45,077 bases of DNA from Emergencia sp. 1XD21-10 (GCF_009936045.1 NZ_QWEQ01000027.1:1-45077), one strand, 5' to 3'; positions 15,762-25,938 are shown, numbered from the stretch's first letter. Numbers and translations: made by a program. The notes: a model not told the origin generated them from the sequence alone.

Positions 15762-18700
15762 TTGACTGAGAATGTAAATAAGAACACAAACAATTTCGAA
15801 TTGAATAATTTCGAATCTTTACAGATTAAACTGGCTTCCACAGAAAAGATTCTGGAATGGTCTCACGGCGAAGTAACAAAGCCGGAGACAATCAACTACA
15901 GAACCCTGAAGCCGGAAAAAGACGGTCTGTTCTGCGAAAAGATTTTCGGACCTATGAAGGACTGGGAATGTCACTGCGGTAAGTACAAGAGAATCAGATA
16001 TAAAGGTATCGTCTGCGACCGCTGCGGTGTAGAAGTAACGAAAGCAAAGGTGAGAAGAGAGAGAATGGGGCACATCAAATTGGCTGCTCCGGTTTCTCAT
16101 ATCTGGTATTTCAAGGGAATCCCTTCCAGAATGGGACTGATTCTTGACATTACGCCAAGAAACCTGGAAAAAGTTCTCTACTTTGCGGCATATATCGTAA
16201 CCGATCCTGGCGATACAGGACTTGGCTACAAAGAAATTCTGACTGAAATGCAGTACAGAGAAGCCAAAGAAAAGTACGGAAATGACTTTAAAGCGGCTAT
16301 GGGTGCAGAGGCAGTTAGAGAACTGCTTTCTCAGATTGATCTGGAAGAGCTGTCTGCATCTCTCAGAGAAAAGCTGAAGGATGCCAGCGGTCAGAAGAAA
16401 ATCAGAATCGTAAGACGGCTTGAAGTTGTAGAGGCTCTCCGAATTTCTGGAAACAAGCCAGAATGGATGATTCTGGAAGTAATTCCGGTTATTCCGCCTG
16501 ATATCAGACCGATGGTACAGCTGGACGGCGGCAGATTTGCAACTTCTGACCTTAATGATTTATATAGAAGAGTAATCAACAGAAACAACAGACTGAACCG
16601 TCTGTTGGAACTGGGCGCACCTGACATTATCGTCAGAAATGAAAAGAGAATGCTGCAGGAAGCTGTAGACTCTCTGATTGACAACGGCAGAAGAGGAAGA
16701 CCTGTTACTGGTCCTGGCTCCAGACCGCTGAAATCTTTGTCCGACATGCTGAAGGGTAAGCAGGGACGTTTCAGACAGAACCTGCTGGGTAAGCGTGTTG
16801 ACTACTCCGGACGTTCTGTAATCGTAGTCGGACCGGAACTGAAATTCTATCAGTGCGGTCTGCCTAAGAAAATGGCGCTGGAGCTGTTCAAGCCTTTCAT
16901 CATGAAAGAACTGGTTGAACAGGGCTATGCCCACAATATTAAGAACGCCAAGAGAATGGTAGAAAAAGTAAGACCGGAAGTATGGGATGTATTAGAAGGT
17001 GTCATCAAAGAACACCCTGTAATGCTGAACCGTGCGCCGACACTGCATAGACTGGGTATCCAGGCATTTGAACCGGTACTGGTAGAAGGTAAGGCAATTA
17101 AGCTGCACCCGCTGGTATGTACAGCGTTCAATGCTGACTTTGACGGAGACCAGATGGCTGTGCACGTACCTCTTTCCGTAGAGGCACAGGCAGAAGCCAG
17201 ATTCTTGATGTTATCCATCAATAACATTCTGGCGCCGAAGGATGGTTCCCCAATCACTACGCCGACACAGGATATGATTCTGGGTGCGTACTATCTGACC
17301 TATCCGGGCACCTGCAAAAAGGTTGAAATCGTTGACGGCAAGGAAAAGGTTTCCTATGATAAAGACGAATTTAACGACAGAAAAGCTTCTGAAGCGCACA
17401 AGGCCGCAGGCTTTGAGCGTGTACCGGAAAAGGGCGACGGCAAAGTATTTACTGACCTTGATGAAATGCTGATGGCATATCAGGATGAAATCGTTGATAT
17501 CCACGCTAAGGTAAAGGTTAGAATGTACCTTGGCGAAAATGACCAGAGAGGACATCTGGTTGAATCCACTGTGGGAAGATTCATCTACAACCAGCAGATT
17601 CCGCAGGATCTCGGCTTTGTTGACAGAAATGTTGACCCGTATTCCTTGGAAGTTGACTTCCTTTGCGACAAGAAAAAGCTGGGTGCGATTATCGATAAGT
17701 GCTACAAAGCACATGGCAATACTGGAACTGTTATCATGCTTGACTATATCAAGGATATGGGATATCACTATTCCACAAAGGCTGCCGTTACAATCGGTAT
17801 CGACGATATGAAAATTCCTGACAACAAATGGGATATCGTAGCAGAATCTCAGAAAGAAGTTGACAAATACGAAAAAGCTTTCAGAATGGGTCTGATTTCA
17901 AACTCTGAAAGATACGATAAAGTTATTGAAATCTGGAACAAGACTACGGATGATGTAGCAGACGCACTGATGGAATCTTTGGATCCGCAGAACAATCTGA
18001 ACATCATGGCAACATCCGGAGCCAGAGGTAGTAAGAACCAGATCAGACAGGTCGGCGGTATGCGTGGTCTGATGGCGAACGCAACTGGTAAGACTGTAGA
18101 AATTCCAATTAAGGCGAACTTCCGTGAAGGGCTTTCAATCTTGGAATACTTCATTTCTTCCAACGGTGCTCGTAAAGGTCTTGCCGATACAGCGCTTCGT
18201 ACAGCCGACTCCGGTTATCTGACAAGAAGACTGGTTGACGTATCTCATAACGTTATCGTTAGGGAATTTGACTGCGGCACTGACGAGGGTGTGGAGGTTA
18301 GAGCCTTTACCGACGGTAAAGAAGTCATCGAACCTTTGAATCAGCGTATCGCAGGAAGAACTGCGCTTCTTGACATTGTAAATCCGCAGACCGGGGAAAT
18401 CATTGTTGAACAGGGCGAGGAAATCAGCGATGAACAGGCAATGGATGTTGTCAACGCAGGCATTGACTCCGTTGCAATCCGTTCCGTTATGACTTGTCAC
18501 TCCAGAACCGGTATTTGTGCAAAATGCTACGGAAGAAACCTGGCAACAGGTGAAGAGGTTAATATCGGTGAATCTGTCGGTATCACTGCGGCACAGTCCA
18601 TCGGTGAGCCGGGTACACAGCTGACTATGAGAACATTCCATACCGGTGGTGTTGCAGGTTCCGATATCACCCACGGTCTTCCGAGAGTAGAGGAATTGTT

Positions 18701-19586
18701 CGAGGCTAGAAAGCCAAAGGGTCTTGCAGAAATCTGCGAGGCAAACGGCAGAGTAATCGATATTCAGCCTAGAACTGACAATAAGACAGAGGTTATCGTA
18801 AGAAGCGATGACGGAGAAGATATGACTTACGTTGTGCCTTATGGCGCAAGACTTGCCGTAAAGAAGGACGATTATATCCTTGCCGGCGGTAACATCACCA
18901 GCGGTCCTTTGAACCCGCACGATATTTTGAGACTCAACGGTGTTGAGGGCGTATATCAGTACCTGCTCAAGGAAGTGCAGCGTGTATATAAGAACCAGGG
19001 TGTAGATATCAACGACAAGCACGTAGAGGTTATCGTAAGCCAGATGCTTTCCAAGTTCAAGATTGAAGACGCAGGCGATACGGATCTGCTTCCGGGTGGT
19101 CTGTACAGCAAGTTTGAAATCAAGGAAGCAAACGAAGCTGCCTTTGCAGCAGACGGCGAACCTGCAAAAGCGAAACAGATGTTGCTTGGTATTACCAAGG
19201 CTTCTCTGGCAACTAACTCCTTCTTGTCTGCAGCATCCTTCCAGGAAACCACCAGGGTTCTGACTGATGCCGCAATTAAGGGCAAGAACGATAAGCTGAT
19301 GGGTCTGAAGGAAAACGTTATCATCGGTAAGCTGATTCCTGCAGGAACCGGTATGAAGCGTTACAAAAATATTGACGTGGATTACGGTGTAAATGAGGAA
19401 TTCATGCGTGAATATACTCGTATGCAGGAAGAGGCCCTGTTAGAAGCTGAAGCTGACGTGGAAGCGATGGATGATGAAAGCGCAGAAGATTTGGATTTGA
19501 TGAGCATGCCTAACGAGGGTATTATGGAAATGGATACAGCATTGGTGCTGGAACCGGAAGAATCCGAGCTGATTGAATTAGAATAA
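15762..19586 (+). CDS. rpoC: RNA polymerase beta-prime subunit
   Basis: This is the 1274-residue catalytic subunit. It has the N-terminal zinc ribbon ([20 protein letters not shown]), the magnesium-binding loop [12 protein letters not shown] (starting near residue 457) and the second zinc site [16 protein letters not shown]. The start codon is the rare TTG at 15762, supported by AAGGGGAGG six bases upstream and by no better in-frame ATG. The C-terminal tail is long and acidic (many E and D). It ends at a hairpin terminator instead of running on to rpsL, which lies 21.7 kb away. Confidence 0.98.
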   Translation: MTENVNKNTNNFELNNFESLQIKLASTEKILEWSHGEVTKPETINYRTLKPEKDGLFCEKIFGPMKDWECHCGKYKRIRYKGIVCDRCGVEVTKAKVRRERMGHIKLAAPVSHIWYFKGIPSRMGLILDITPRNLEKVLYFAAYIVTDPGDTGLGYKEILTEMQYREAKEKYGNDFKAAMGAEAVRELLSQIDLEELSASLREKLKDASGQKKIRIVRRLEVVEALRISGNKPEWMILEVIPVIPPDIRPMVQLDGGRFATSDLNDLYRRVINRNNRLNRLLELGAPDIIVRNEKRMLQEAVDSLIDNGRRGRPVTGPGSRPLKSLSDMLKGKQGRFRQNLLGKRVDYSGRSVIVVGPELKFYQCGLPKKMALELFKPFIMKELVEQGYAHNIKNAKRMVEKVRPEVWDVLEGVIKEHPVMLNRAPTLHRLGIQAFEPVLVEGKAIKLHPLVCTAFNADFDGDQMAVHVPLSVEAQAEARFLMLSINNILAPKDGSPITTPTQDMILGAYYLTYPGTCKKVEIVDGKEKVSYDKDEFNDRKASEAHKAAGFERVPEKGDGKVFTDLDEMLMAYQDEIVDIHAKVKVRMYLGENDQRGHLVESTVGRFIYNQQIPQDLGFVDRNVDPYSLEVDFLCDKKKLGAIIDKCYKAHGNTGTVIMLDYIKDMGYHYSTKAAVTIGIDDMKIPDNKWDIVAESQKEVDKYEKAFRMGLISNSERYDKVIEIWNKTTDDVADALMESLDPQNNLNIMATSGARGSKNQIRQVGGMRGLMANATGKTVEIPIKANFREGLSILEYFISSNGARKGLADTALRTADSGYLTRRLVDVSHNVIVREFDCGTDEGVEVRAFTDGKEVIEPLNQRIAGRTALLDIVNPQTGEIIVEQGEEISDEQAMDVVNAGIDSVAIRSVMTCHSRTGICAKCYGRNLATGEEVNIGESVGITAAQSIGEPGTQLTMRTFHTGGVAGSDITHGLPRVEELFEARKPKGLAEICEANGRVIDIQPRTDNKTEVIVRSDDGEDMTYVVPYGARLAVKKDDYILAGGNITSGPLNPHDILRLNGVEGVYQYLLKEVQRVYKNQGVDINDKHVEVIVSQMLSKFKIEDAGDTDLLPGGLYSKFEIKEANEAAFAADGEPAKAKQMLLGITKASLATNSFLSAASFQETTRVLTDAAIKGKNDKLMGLKENVIIGKLIPAGTGMKRYKNIDVDYGVNEEFMREYTRMQEEALLEAEADVEAMDDESAEDLDLMSMPNEGIMEMDTALVLEPEESELIELE

Positions 19587-19601
19587 GAGACTGGATATTG
19601 T

Positions 19602-19659
19602 AAAGGGGCTACTTGTACGGTTGACCAATTAGGTTGATCTGAGGAGGTAGCTCCTTTTT
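19602..19659 (+). terminator. rpoBC terminator
   Basis: An 11-bp stem AAAGGGGCTAC/GTAGCTCCTTT (one G-T wobble; 19602-19612 with 19647-19657) has a 34-nt loop holding a weak inner hairpin and is followed by TTTTT. It lies 16 bp after the rpoC stop. Confidence 0.75.
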
Positions 19660-19682
19660 GTTAGTGCGTTCTGTGCCGCCTG

Positions 19683-19906
19683 TGCATATATTCGTAAAAA
19701 AGACCTAAAATATGCATAACGTCCTGAAGGAATCTGCATATTTTTGGCAATTTTTCCTCTCATATGCATTTTCGCCAATAAAATACTCTGAAATAGCAAC
19801 GCGATTACCGGTTCGCAGTGAAAAATATGCATATATAATGCAAAATCCCCGCAAATATGCAGACTGATGTGCATATTTGCGGGGATTTCTTTAAAAATAT
19901 GCATTT
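19683..19906. repeat. Array of nine ATATGCA/TGCATAT words with a 19-bp perfect hairpin
   Basis: The 7-mer ATATGCA and its complement TGCATAT occur nine times in about 225 bp (for example near 19683, 19710, 19735, 19762, 19825, 19855, 19870 and 19898). Two copies form part of a perfect 19-bp stem (19843-19861 with 19870-19888, 8-nt loop) that also contains CCCCGC/GCGGGG. No T run follows, so it is not an obvious terminator. The layout mirrors the TGTCAG array upstream of rpoB with a different word. Confidence 0.85.
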
Positions 19907-19966
19907 TGCCATGAGGAAGGAGTATCGTGGAATCATTAGCGTTAAATTGGGAGCCAGTCATTTTTA

Positions 19967-19995
19967 TTGACTTAATAGGAATTGTGCGATATATT
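19967..19995 (+). promoter_or_regulatory. Sigma-A promoter of the first GNAT gene, TTGACT-N17-TATATT
   Basis: TTGACT (19967-19972) and TATATT (19990-19995) are each five of six consensus with a 17-bp gap, about 50 bp upstream of ATG 20048. Confidence 0.75.
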
Positions 19996-20047
19996 GAAAT
20001 TAATTTAGGGAAAAGATTTGGCGGTGAATTCTGAAAGGAGAAAGGAT

Positions 20048-20587
20048 ATGAACCCGATTGAAACCAAAGATTTAATCATACGCGACAGCGTTTTTGAGGA
20101 TTTAAAGTATTTTGACCCATGGGAAAGGCAGCCTGCAGTAACGGAGTTTTTCAGCATTGCGGACGGGCAGAGTCTGGAGGATGTGACCAAGGCATATGTG
20201 AAATTTGATGAGGCTGCCGATATGCGCCAGTACACTATTTGTCTGCGCGAGAGCGGTGAGCCGGTGGGAAGAATTATTCTTGGCGATATCATAGAAGGCT
20301 GGAAGTGTGAAATTTGGCGGATTTACATTGCGGACACGGCACTTCGCGGCAAAGGCTACGGCAGACAGGCTATGGAAGCGACCATGAAACTGTGCTTTGA
20401 GGATTTTGGGATGAAACGGGTATATCTGGATCATTACACGGGAAATCCAGCGGCGCACCTGTATCTGAATCTGGGATTTCAGTACGAGGGCGTGCTGCGA
20501 AAGAACTGCCGGAAGAACGGCGTCCTCTATGATGTGCACCTGATGTCCATGCTGGCGGAGGAGTATTTTAGAAATAAGAACTTATAA
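20048..20587 (+). CDS. GNAT acetyltransferase, RimJ/RimL-like (copy 1 of 3)
   Basis: This 179-residue acetyl-CoA-dependent N-acetyltransferase is of the RimJ/RimL type. The acetyl-CoA-binding loop is RGKGYG (100-105), followed by the family's DHYTGNPAA and LYLNLGFQYEGVLR region (128-151). The substrate is unknown; relatives modify ribosomal protein N-termini, sugars or antibiotics. ATG 20048 is preceded by AAGGAG; a longer GTG frame (20018) lacks a site. It has its own promoter and terminator. A near-identical copy lies at 26778 (seven substitutions plus a different last five residues) and a 3' remnant at 34113. Confidence 0.85.
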   Translation: MNPIETKDLIIRDSVFEDLKYFDPWERQPAVTEFFSIADGQSLEDVTKAYVKFDEAADMRQYTICLRESGEPVGRIILGDIIEGWKCEIWRIYIADTALRGKGYGRQAMEATMKLCFEDFGMKRVYLDHYTGNPAAHLYLNLGFQYEGVLRKNCRKNGVLYDVHLMSMLAEEYFRNKNL

Positions 20588-20600
20588 GTATAGTGGTAAG

Positions 20601-20630
20601 AAAAAAAATTGACGTTGTCAATTTTTTTTT
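20601..20630 (+). terminator. Terminator after GNAT copy 1
   Basis: A perfect stem AAAAAAAATTGAC/GTCAATTTTTTTT around a GTT loop runs into the T tract. It separates the GNAT gene from the sigma-54 operon. Confidence 0.85.
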
Positions 20631-20647
20631 ATAAATGTGGAGAGTGA

Positions 20648-20660
20648 TTTTCGGCGAAAA
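20648..20660. promoter_or_regulatory. Palindrome TTTTCGGCGAAAA, candidate activator site
   Basis: A perfect 6-1-6 palindrome lies about 120 bp upstream of the sigma-54 promoter at 20776, with a related half, TTTCGGAAAAA, at 20670-20680. The distance suits a bacterial enhancer-binding protein site. It differs from the TTATC-N5-GATAA dyads of module C, so another activator may be involved. Confidence 0.35.
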
Positions 20661-20775
20661 CGAATTTTATTTCGGAAAAAGGGAAGAGGGTGACGGAGGT
20701 GAAAAGGGGGAGATTGCAGGGAATATGGCTTTTGTGTGGCGTGGTGAAGGCAGGAGGTCTGGCTGTTGCTTATCT

Positions 20776-20793
20776 TTGGCATGTGTTTTGCTT
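20776..20793 (+). promoter_or_regulatory. Sigma-54 promoter of module A
   Basis: TTGGCATGTGTTTTGCTT contains the -24 GG (20778-20779) and -12 GC (20790-20791) separated by exactly 10 bp. It matches the consensus TGGCACG-N4-TTGCW at all but one base. It lies about 50 bp upstream of the ald-like start codon, and no sigma-A promoter is visible there. An enhancer-binding activator would be required for transcription. Confidence 0.75.
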
Positions 20794-20839
20794 CTTTAAT
20801 AATAGTAAAAGGAACATGATGAAAAAAGGAGGAGGCAAA

Positions 20840-21958
20840 ATGATTATTAGTGTAATAAAAGAAATCAAACCTTATGAAAACAGAGTGGCAGCTACGCCAA
20901 CAACGGTGGGAGAGCTGGTGCGAAGAGGCCATGAAGTTTTGGTAGAAAGAGGTGCAGGTCTGGGAAGCCATTTTACTGATGGGGAATACGAGGCGGCAGG
21001 TGCTAAAATTGTAGCAAAAGAAGAAGCCTGGAATAAAGGAGAACTGATTTATAAAGTTAAAGAGATTTTTCCCGAAGAGTACCAATATATCAATGACAAA
21101 AAGATTATTTTTACTTATATACACTCCAATGCGCATTTGGATCAGACGCAGTATTTACTGGCATCAGGCTGCACCAGTATTGCATATGAGGATGTGATTG
21201 CATCGGATGGAACCTTCCCGCTTCTTGCACCGATGAGTGAGCTGGCAGGTAAGGGAGGTTTTTTGGCAGCGCTTCATTTTAGCCAGAGTGTGCATGGCGG
21301 ACAAGGGGTTTTGCTGAACAATGTATCTGGTGTAGAGAGTCCGGCTGTAACGATTATTGGGGCAGGAGTCAGTGGCATGGGTGCTGCAGAACTGGCGGCA
21401 GCATTTGGAAATCGGGTGCAGATTTTGGAAGTTAATTCTAAAATTATAGAAAATGCTAGAAACCGTTTACCATATAACGTAGAACTGCTGTACTCCAACA
21501 GAGCAAATTTAGAACGTTGTTTGAAGAACTCTGATGTTATTATCAACTGCATACTATGGGATAAGACCAGAAAAGACCATTTGATTTACAGGGAGGATTT
21601 AAAACTCATGAAATCAGGTGCGCTGATTGTAGATGTGGCCTGTGATGATAACGGGGCTATTGAAACTTGCAGAAGTACCAGTCATGCTGATCCGATATAT
21701 GTTGAAGAAGGTATTACGCATTACGCAGTTGACAATATTCCATCTGCTTTTGCGAAGACTGCATCGGTTACTTTGTCCAATGCAACTCTTGCATATGTCA
21801 TAGAAATTGCGCAAAAGGGTGTGGAACGGGCACTTAAAGAAAATGCAGGATTGCGTAGAGGACTTACAACTTATAAAGGACAGCTTACTTTGTTGGAAAC
21901 CGCAGAAAAATATGGCATTGAATTCATAAATCCGAATGAGCTTGTGGAAACTTTTTAA
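20840..21958 (+). CDS. ald: Alanine dehydrogenase-like NAD-dependent amino acid dehydrogenase
   Basis: The protein has 372 residues, the length of alanine dehydrogenase, which interconverts L-alanine and pyruvate plus ammonia with NAD. Landmarks align: KEIKPYENRVAATP with R15, KVKE with K74, YIHSNAH with H95, a Rossmann loop IIGAGVSGMGAAE (172-184), and VDVACDD around D269. The later segment reads DNIPSAFAKTASVTL where typical Ald has MPGAVPRTST, so substrate preference may differ. ATG 20840 follows AAGGAGGAGG; a longer frame back to 20690 would run through the sigma-54 promoter. It is the first gene of a four-gene group with an amidohydrolase, a MATE exporter and a racemase-like protein. Confidence 0.75.
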   Translation: MIISVIKEIKPYENRVAATPTTVGELVRRGHEVLVERGAGLGSHFTDGEYEAAGAKIVAKEEAWNKGELIYKVKEIFPEEYQYINDKKIIFTYIHSNAHLDQTQYLLASGCTSIAYEDVIASDGTFPLLAPMSELAGKGGFLAALHFSQSVHGGQGVLLNNVSGVESPAVTIIGAGVSGMGAAELAAAFGNRVQILEVNSKIIENARNRLPYNVELLYSNRANLERCLKNSDVIINCILWDKTRKDHLIYREDLKLMKSGALIVDVACDDNGAIETCRSTSHADPIYVEEGITHYAVDNIPSAFAKTASVTLSNATLAYVIEIAQKGVERALKENAGLRRGLTTYKGQLTLLETAEKYGIEFINPNELVETF

Positions 21959-21975
21959 ATCTGGGAGGGGCAGAA

Positions 21976-23613
21976 ATGAGAAGAGCACTCATCAATGGTC
22001 GCATACATTGTCTTGATGATAAAAGAACGGTAGCCGAGGCGATTGCAATAGATGGAAATCGCATATCGGAAGTAGGGACTAATGCGGAGATTTTGGCGCT
22101 GATGCACGAGGAAGAACTGGAGGCAGTGGTAGATTTAGAAGGTAAAGTGGTACTGCCTGGATTTAATGACAGCCATTTGCATTTGCTGAGTTATGGCTAT
22201 GGAAAAACCATTGCAGATTTGGAAGGAGTAGATTCTCGTGATAGCGTGAAGGAAATTATTCGCACCCATATTGAAAAGAATCAGATTCCACCAGGACAAT
22301 GGGTGGGAGCAGCCGGATGGAATAATGATAACTGGGATGACAGCAGAAATTTAACGAAAGAAGATTTGGACCAGATTTCAACAGAACATCCGATATATGC
22401 GGTTCGCATCTGCGGACATATTTCTGCGCTGAATACGAAAGCAATGGAAGTAATCGGTCTGAATCGGAATACGCCGCAGCCACATGATGGACATTATGAG
22501 GTGGATGAGATGGGTGAGCCGACAGGCAGTATTGCTGAGATGATGAATCTGGTCTACAATCAGATTGAAGAACCAGATATAGAGGCAATTAAATCAATGA
22601 TTTTAAGAACCTGTCAGGATGCGAGTCGGGTAGGGATTACATCTATGCAGACAGATGACTTTGATACGCTGCCGGGAAGAAATTTCCGAAATATCATCGC
22701 TGCTTACAGACAGCTGATTGCAGAAAATCAATTAAATGTAAGAGTGAGTGAGCAATGTGCGCTGGCAGATTTACGGCGTTTTGATGAATTTCTGGCAGCT
22801 GGGTTTCGGTTAGGAGAGGGGGACAACTTTTATAGACTTGATACAGTGAAACTATATATTGATGGCTCTTTAGGGTCCAGGACAGCGTGGCTTTTGGAAG
22901 ATTACAGTGATGATCCCGGTAATCAGGGATTTGCTGTTTATCGTGATGAGAGACGATTATTTGAAGTAGTGGAACGGGCACATAGAATGGGAACAGGTGT
23001 AGTGATGCATTGCATCGGCGATGCTGCTTGTGAACAGGCAATTTCTGCTGTTGAAGCAGCGCAGAAAAAATATCCTGGGATTAAACCGCGCCATGGATTG
23101 ATTCATGCCCAGATATTAAACGATGATTTATGTGAACGGATGATTGCAGCTGGAATATATGCATATATTCAGCCTATTTTCATTGAATACGATCTTCATA
23201 TGGCAGAAGAACGGGTGGGTGCTGAGCGTATCAAAACCAGTTACCATTGGCGAACAATGAAGGATATGGGGATAGAGATGTCAATGGGAACTGACTGCCC
23301 CGTTGAAAGCTTCAATCCAATGTTGAACATATATGCAGCTGTGACCCGAAAAGACTTGGATGAAGAACCGAAGGCTGGATGGTATCCGAAAGAGGCGCTT
23401 ACTGTTGAGGAAGCTGTCGATGGTTATACCTTTATGGCGGCACGAATGTCAGGGGAAGAGGATTGCAAGGGGAGACTGCTTCCTGGCATGCTGGCTGATC
23501 TGGTTGTGCTTGATGAGGATATTTTTTCAGTCTCCCCTGAAAGGATTAAGGAGATTTCCGTAGCAATGACGATAGTGGATGGAAGGATTGTATATGCAAA
23601 TGCAACATCTTAA
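21976..23613 (+). CDS. YtcJ-like amidohydrolase (amidohydrolase_3)
   Basis: This is a 545-residue TIM-barrel amidohydrolase. The metal motif HxH is in DSHLHL (H67, H69) after VVLPGFN, later histidines are in VVMHCIGDAA and GLIHAQI, and MGTDCPVES holds the conserved aspartate. This pattern is the YtcJ/NfdA group, whose characterised member removes formyl groups from N-substituted formamides; most substrates are unknown. It starts 17 bp after the ald-like gene behind GGGAGGGG and overlaps the MATE gene. In context it may release an amino acid or amine from an N-acylated or formylated precursor, which is inference. Confidence 0.8.
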   Translation: MRRALINGRIHCLDDKRTVAEAIAIDGNRISEVGTNAEILALMHEEELEAVVDLEGKVVLPGFNDSHLHLLSYGYGKTIADLEGVDSRDSVKEIIRTHIEKNQIPPGQWVGAAGWNNDNWDDSRNLTKEDLDQISTEHPIYAVRICGHISALNTKAMEVIGLNRNTPQPHDGHYEVDEMGEPTGSIAEMMNLVYNQIEEPDIEAIKSMILRTCQDASRVGITSMQTDDFDTLPGRNFRNIIAAYRQLIAENQLNVRVSEQCALADLRRFDEFLAAGFRLGEGDNFYRLDTVKLYIDGSLGSRTAWLLEDYSDDPGNQGFAVYRDERRLFEVVERAHRMGTGVVMHCIGDAACEQAISAVEAAQKKYPGIKPRHGLIHAQILNDDLCERMIAAGIYAYIQPIFIEYDLHMAEERVGAERIKTSYHWRTMKDMGIEMSMGTDCPVESFNPMLNIYAAVTRKDLDEEPKAGWYPKEALTVEEAVDGYTFMAARMSGEEDCKGRLLPGMLADLVVLDEDIFSVSPERIKEISVAMTIVDGRIVYANATS

Positions 23614-24961
23614 TTACGAGGAGGAAAAAAAGCAGTTTTACAGAAAAGTATTGATTATTGCGATTCCTGTAGTGATACAGCATTTAATCAGCATTGGTTT
23701 AAATTTGGTGGACACGCTGATGATTGGTCTGGTTGGAGAAGAGGCATTAGCGGCAGTTGGAGCGGCAAATCAAGTTTATTTTATCTTTTCTACGATGTGT
23801 TACGGACTGTACAGTGGTGCGGCAATTTATACAGCGCAGTACTTTGGCGCCGGGGATATCGGCCGCATCCGTAAAATTTTGGGAATGGATTATGTAGTGG
23901 GATTTGTAATTGCCTGTCTCTTTACCCTTTGTGGATTTTTTATGGCACCGCAGCTGATTTCAATTTTTGACAGCAGCCCAAAGGTGGTAGAATTGGGGAC
24001 GCAGTATTTACGGATTGCATGTTTTTCCTACTTGTTTGCTGCGCTGTCTTTTTCTATCAACTATAATTCCCGTGCGATTCAGGATTTACTGATGCCAACT
24101 GTAATCAACGGTGCAGCCTTGGCGATTAATACTAGCTTGAATTATCTGCTGATTTATGGATATATGGGGTTACCGCAGCTGGGTGTTAAAGGTGCAGCAA
24201 TTGCGACGGTCGCGGCGAGAGCTATGGAATGTACTACATTGTTTACGTATGTATACACAAAAAAGTCTCATGTTTTTAGAGCTGGGCCTATGGAACTATT
24301 CAATTTTAGACGATCGGAGTTTTTGACAGTTATGAAAACCGCTGTGCCGGTTGTAGTAACAGAGGGAGGCTGGGCAGTCTCAATGTCTGCGATTTTTTCT
24401 ATATATGGAAAGTTGGGAACATCGGCTTTGGCGGTAACACAGGTAGCAAATACCATCAGCGAATTTTTGCAGTCGGTTTACTTTGGTCTTGGCAATGCGA
24501 CGGCTGTGCTAGTGGGGAATGCCCTCGGTAGCGGAGAGACGGATAGAGCTTACAATCAGGCGAGAATTGCGATAAGACTTACTTGGTTTATCAATATAAT
24601 TATGGCGGTTATCTTGGTTCTTGCTCGAGGTCCGGCGGCGGCAGTGTATCAGTTTAATCCGGAAACGACCAAGCTTTTATGTGATGCCCTGTTGGCATGG
24701 ACGATTGCATTGGCGCCAAAGATGCTGGCATATATGTTGGTCTGTGGGGTTTTGCGCGCCGGTGGCGATACAGTTTTTTGCATGGTTATGGATTTTGCTT
24801 TTAATTTGGGTGCGCAGGTGACCATGGCGGCTGTGGCTGTATTGCTGTTTCAGTTGTCGCTGCCTTATGCGATGCTCATGGTAGCTATAGGGGATGTTCT
24901 GAAAGTGATTTGGTGCTATCGCAGATTTTATGGAAAGAAATGGATGAGAATAATGACATAA
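23594..24961 (+). CDS. MATE-family multidrug/metabolite exporter
   Basis: This 455-residue membrane protein has about 12 helices and MATE hallmarks: VIQHLISIGLNLVDTLMIG near the N-terminus, GEEALAAVGAANQVYF, and in the second half VTEGGWAVSMSAI and LGNATAVLVGNALGSG. MATE pumps export cationic drugs or metabolites using sodium or proton gradients. The start is placed at ATG 23594, with GGAAGGA just upstream; ATG 23579 would extend it by five residues. The start lies inside the end of the amidohydrolase gene (20-bp overlap), so the two are coupled. Confidence 0.88.
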   Translation: MQMQHLNYEEEKKQFYRKVLIIAIPVVIQHLISIGLNLVDTLMIGLVGEEALAAVGAANQVYFIFSTMCYGLYSGAAIYTAQYFGAGDIGRIRKILGMDYVVGFVIACLFTLCGFFMAPQLISIFDSSPKVVELGTQYLRIACFSYLFAALSFSINYNSRAIQDLLMPTVINGAALAINTSLNYLLIYGYMGLPQLGVKGAAIATVAARAMECTTLFTYVYTKKSHVFRAGPMELFNFRRSEFLTVMKTAVPVVVTEGGWAVSMSAIFSIYGKLGTSALAVTQVANTISEFLQSVYFGLGNATAVLVGNALGSGETDRAYNQARIAIRLTWFINIIMAVILVLARGPAAAVYQFNPETTKLLCDALLAWTIALAPKMLAYMLVCGVLRAGGDTVFCMVMDFAFNLGAQVTMAAVAVLLFQLSLPYAMLMVAIGDVLKVIWCYRRFYGKKWMRIMT

Positions 24962-25039
24962 TTCATTGTTACAATTTAGGACATGAGACAGTGAGCTGAA
25001 TTACAGGAAAGAGTAAAGAAAATAGAAGAGGTATCAGAA

Positions 25040-25786
25040 ATGAATGAAAAACCCAAAATTGCTATTTTACGATGGGAGGAAGGACGAGTACCCATGGGGT
25101 TGCTGCAGTTGGAAAATTTGCCAGGAAACAGTACTAATCCTGCGTCCTACCCCTTTGAGGTGCGAATGATTCATGTCGAGGGGGCCTGTACCGAAACAGT
25201 GATTACGAATCCCAGTCAGAAACTTTTGCAAGGCATGATTGAAATTGCAAGGCGCTTGGTGGAGGAGGAAGGGATTCAGGCAATTACTACAAGTTGTGGA
25301 TTTAATGCAGTGTTTCAAACTGAGCTTAGTAAAGCGGTGCCTGTGCCCGTATTTACCTCTGCGCTGCTGCAAATTCCATTTATCAAAAATTTGATTGGGG
25401 ATAGACCCATTGGTGTTTTGACAGCAAACGGAAAGGCTTTAACGCGGAAACACTTTACGGCATGTGGAGTTGATAAAGATACTGCTTTGCATGTGATGGG
25501 GCTTGAAGGAGCACCGCAATGGAATAAGATTTTTACCAATCCAGACGAGATGTTTGAGGCAGAACTGGTAGAGCAGGAAATTTTAGAGGAGGTAAAGCAA
25601 GGGGTGAAAAACTGCCCGAATATGGGGGCAATTCTTCTCGAATGTACGGATTTGCCGCCATTTAGAAGGAAAATTCAGGAAGCAACAGGGCTCCCTGTGT
25701 TTGATTTTAGTTCTATGATGAGTATGGTGGCTGCAGCACTGGGGGAAGTTTCGTTGGTAGAAATTTCTACTTTTATGGGCAGCTGA
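25040..25786 (+). CDS. Aspartate/glutamate racemase family protein
   Basis: This 248-residue protein has two-cysteine racemase geometry: C86 in TTSCGFNA and C202 in LLECTDLPPF, each in the place of the paired catalytic thiols of Asp/Glu/hydantoin racemases. The first half (VPVFTSALLQIPFI, then PIGVLTANG) fits the same superfamily. The exact reaction (racemase, isomerase or decarboxylase) is not decidable from sequence. It lies 78 bp after the MATE gene with no terminator between, so it is probably part of the sigma-54 operon. With an ald-like enzyme this suggests amino acid interconversion, including D-forms. Confidence 0.7.
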   Translation: MNEKPKIAILRWEEGRVPMGLLQLENLPGNSTNPASYPFEVRMIHVEGACTETVITNPSQKLLQGMIEIARRLVEEEGIQAITTSCGFNAVFQTELSKAVPVPVFTSALLQIPFIKNLIGDRPIGVLTANGKALTRKHFTACGVDKDTALHVMGLEGAPQWNKIFTNPDEMFEAELVEQEILEEVKQGVKNCPNMGAILLECTDLPPFRRKIQEATGLPVFDFSSMMSMVAAALGEVSLVEISTFMGS

Positions 25787-25864
25787 GGGATGAATACTTT
25801 ATAATCATAAAATAAGTACTGGAGCCAGTTTTAGACTAATCAGACCTGCAGATAGAGGCTTGCT

Positions 25865-25882
25865 TTTAGGTTTGCAGTATTT
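25865..25882. repeat. 18-bp direct repeat, left copy (possible att-like site)
   Basis: TTTAGGTTTGCAGTATTT here is identical to 29300-29317, which forms the last codons and stop of the XRE regulator gene. The 3.4 kb between holds IS and gene debris, the second GNAT, the cobalamin riboswitch and the NCS2 permease. A copy of a gene 3' end at each edge is the geometry of an integration site, but no integrase gene is present. Confidence 0.6.
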
Positions 25883-25938
25883 CAGGTTCAATGTAAAATG
25901 TTGGGGTGGAACGCAAAATAAAAAATTTAAGTGACTGA

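Noticed and set aside
19629-19961. 110-codon minus-strand ORF rich in MHIF/MHI repeats
   Set aside because: It is a by-product of the ATATGCA word array; it has no ribosome site and no sensible composition.
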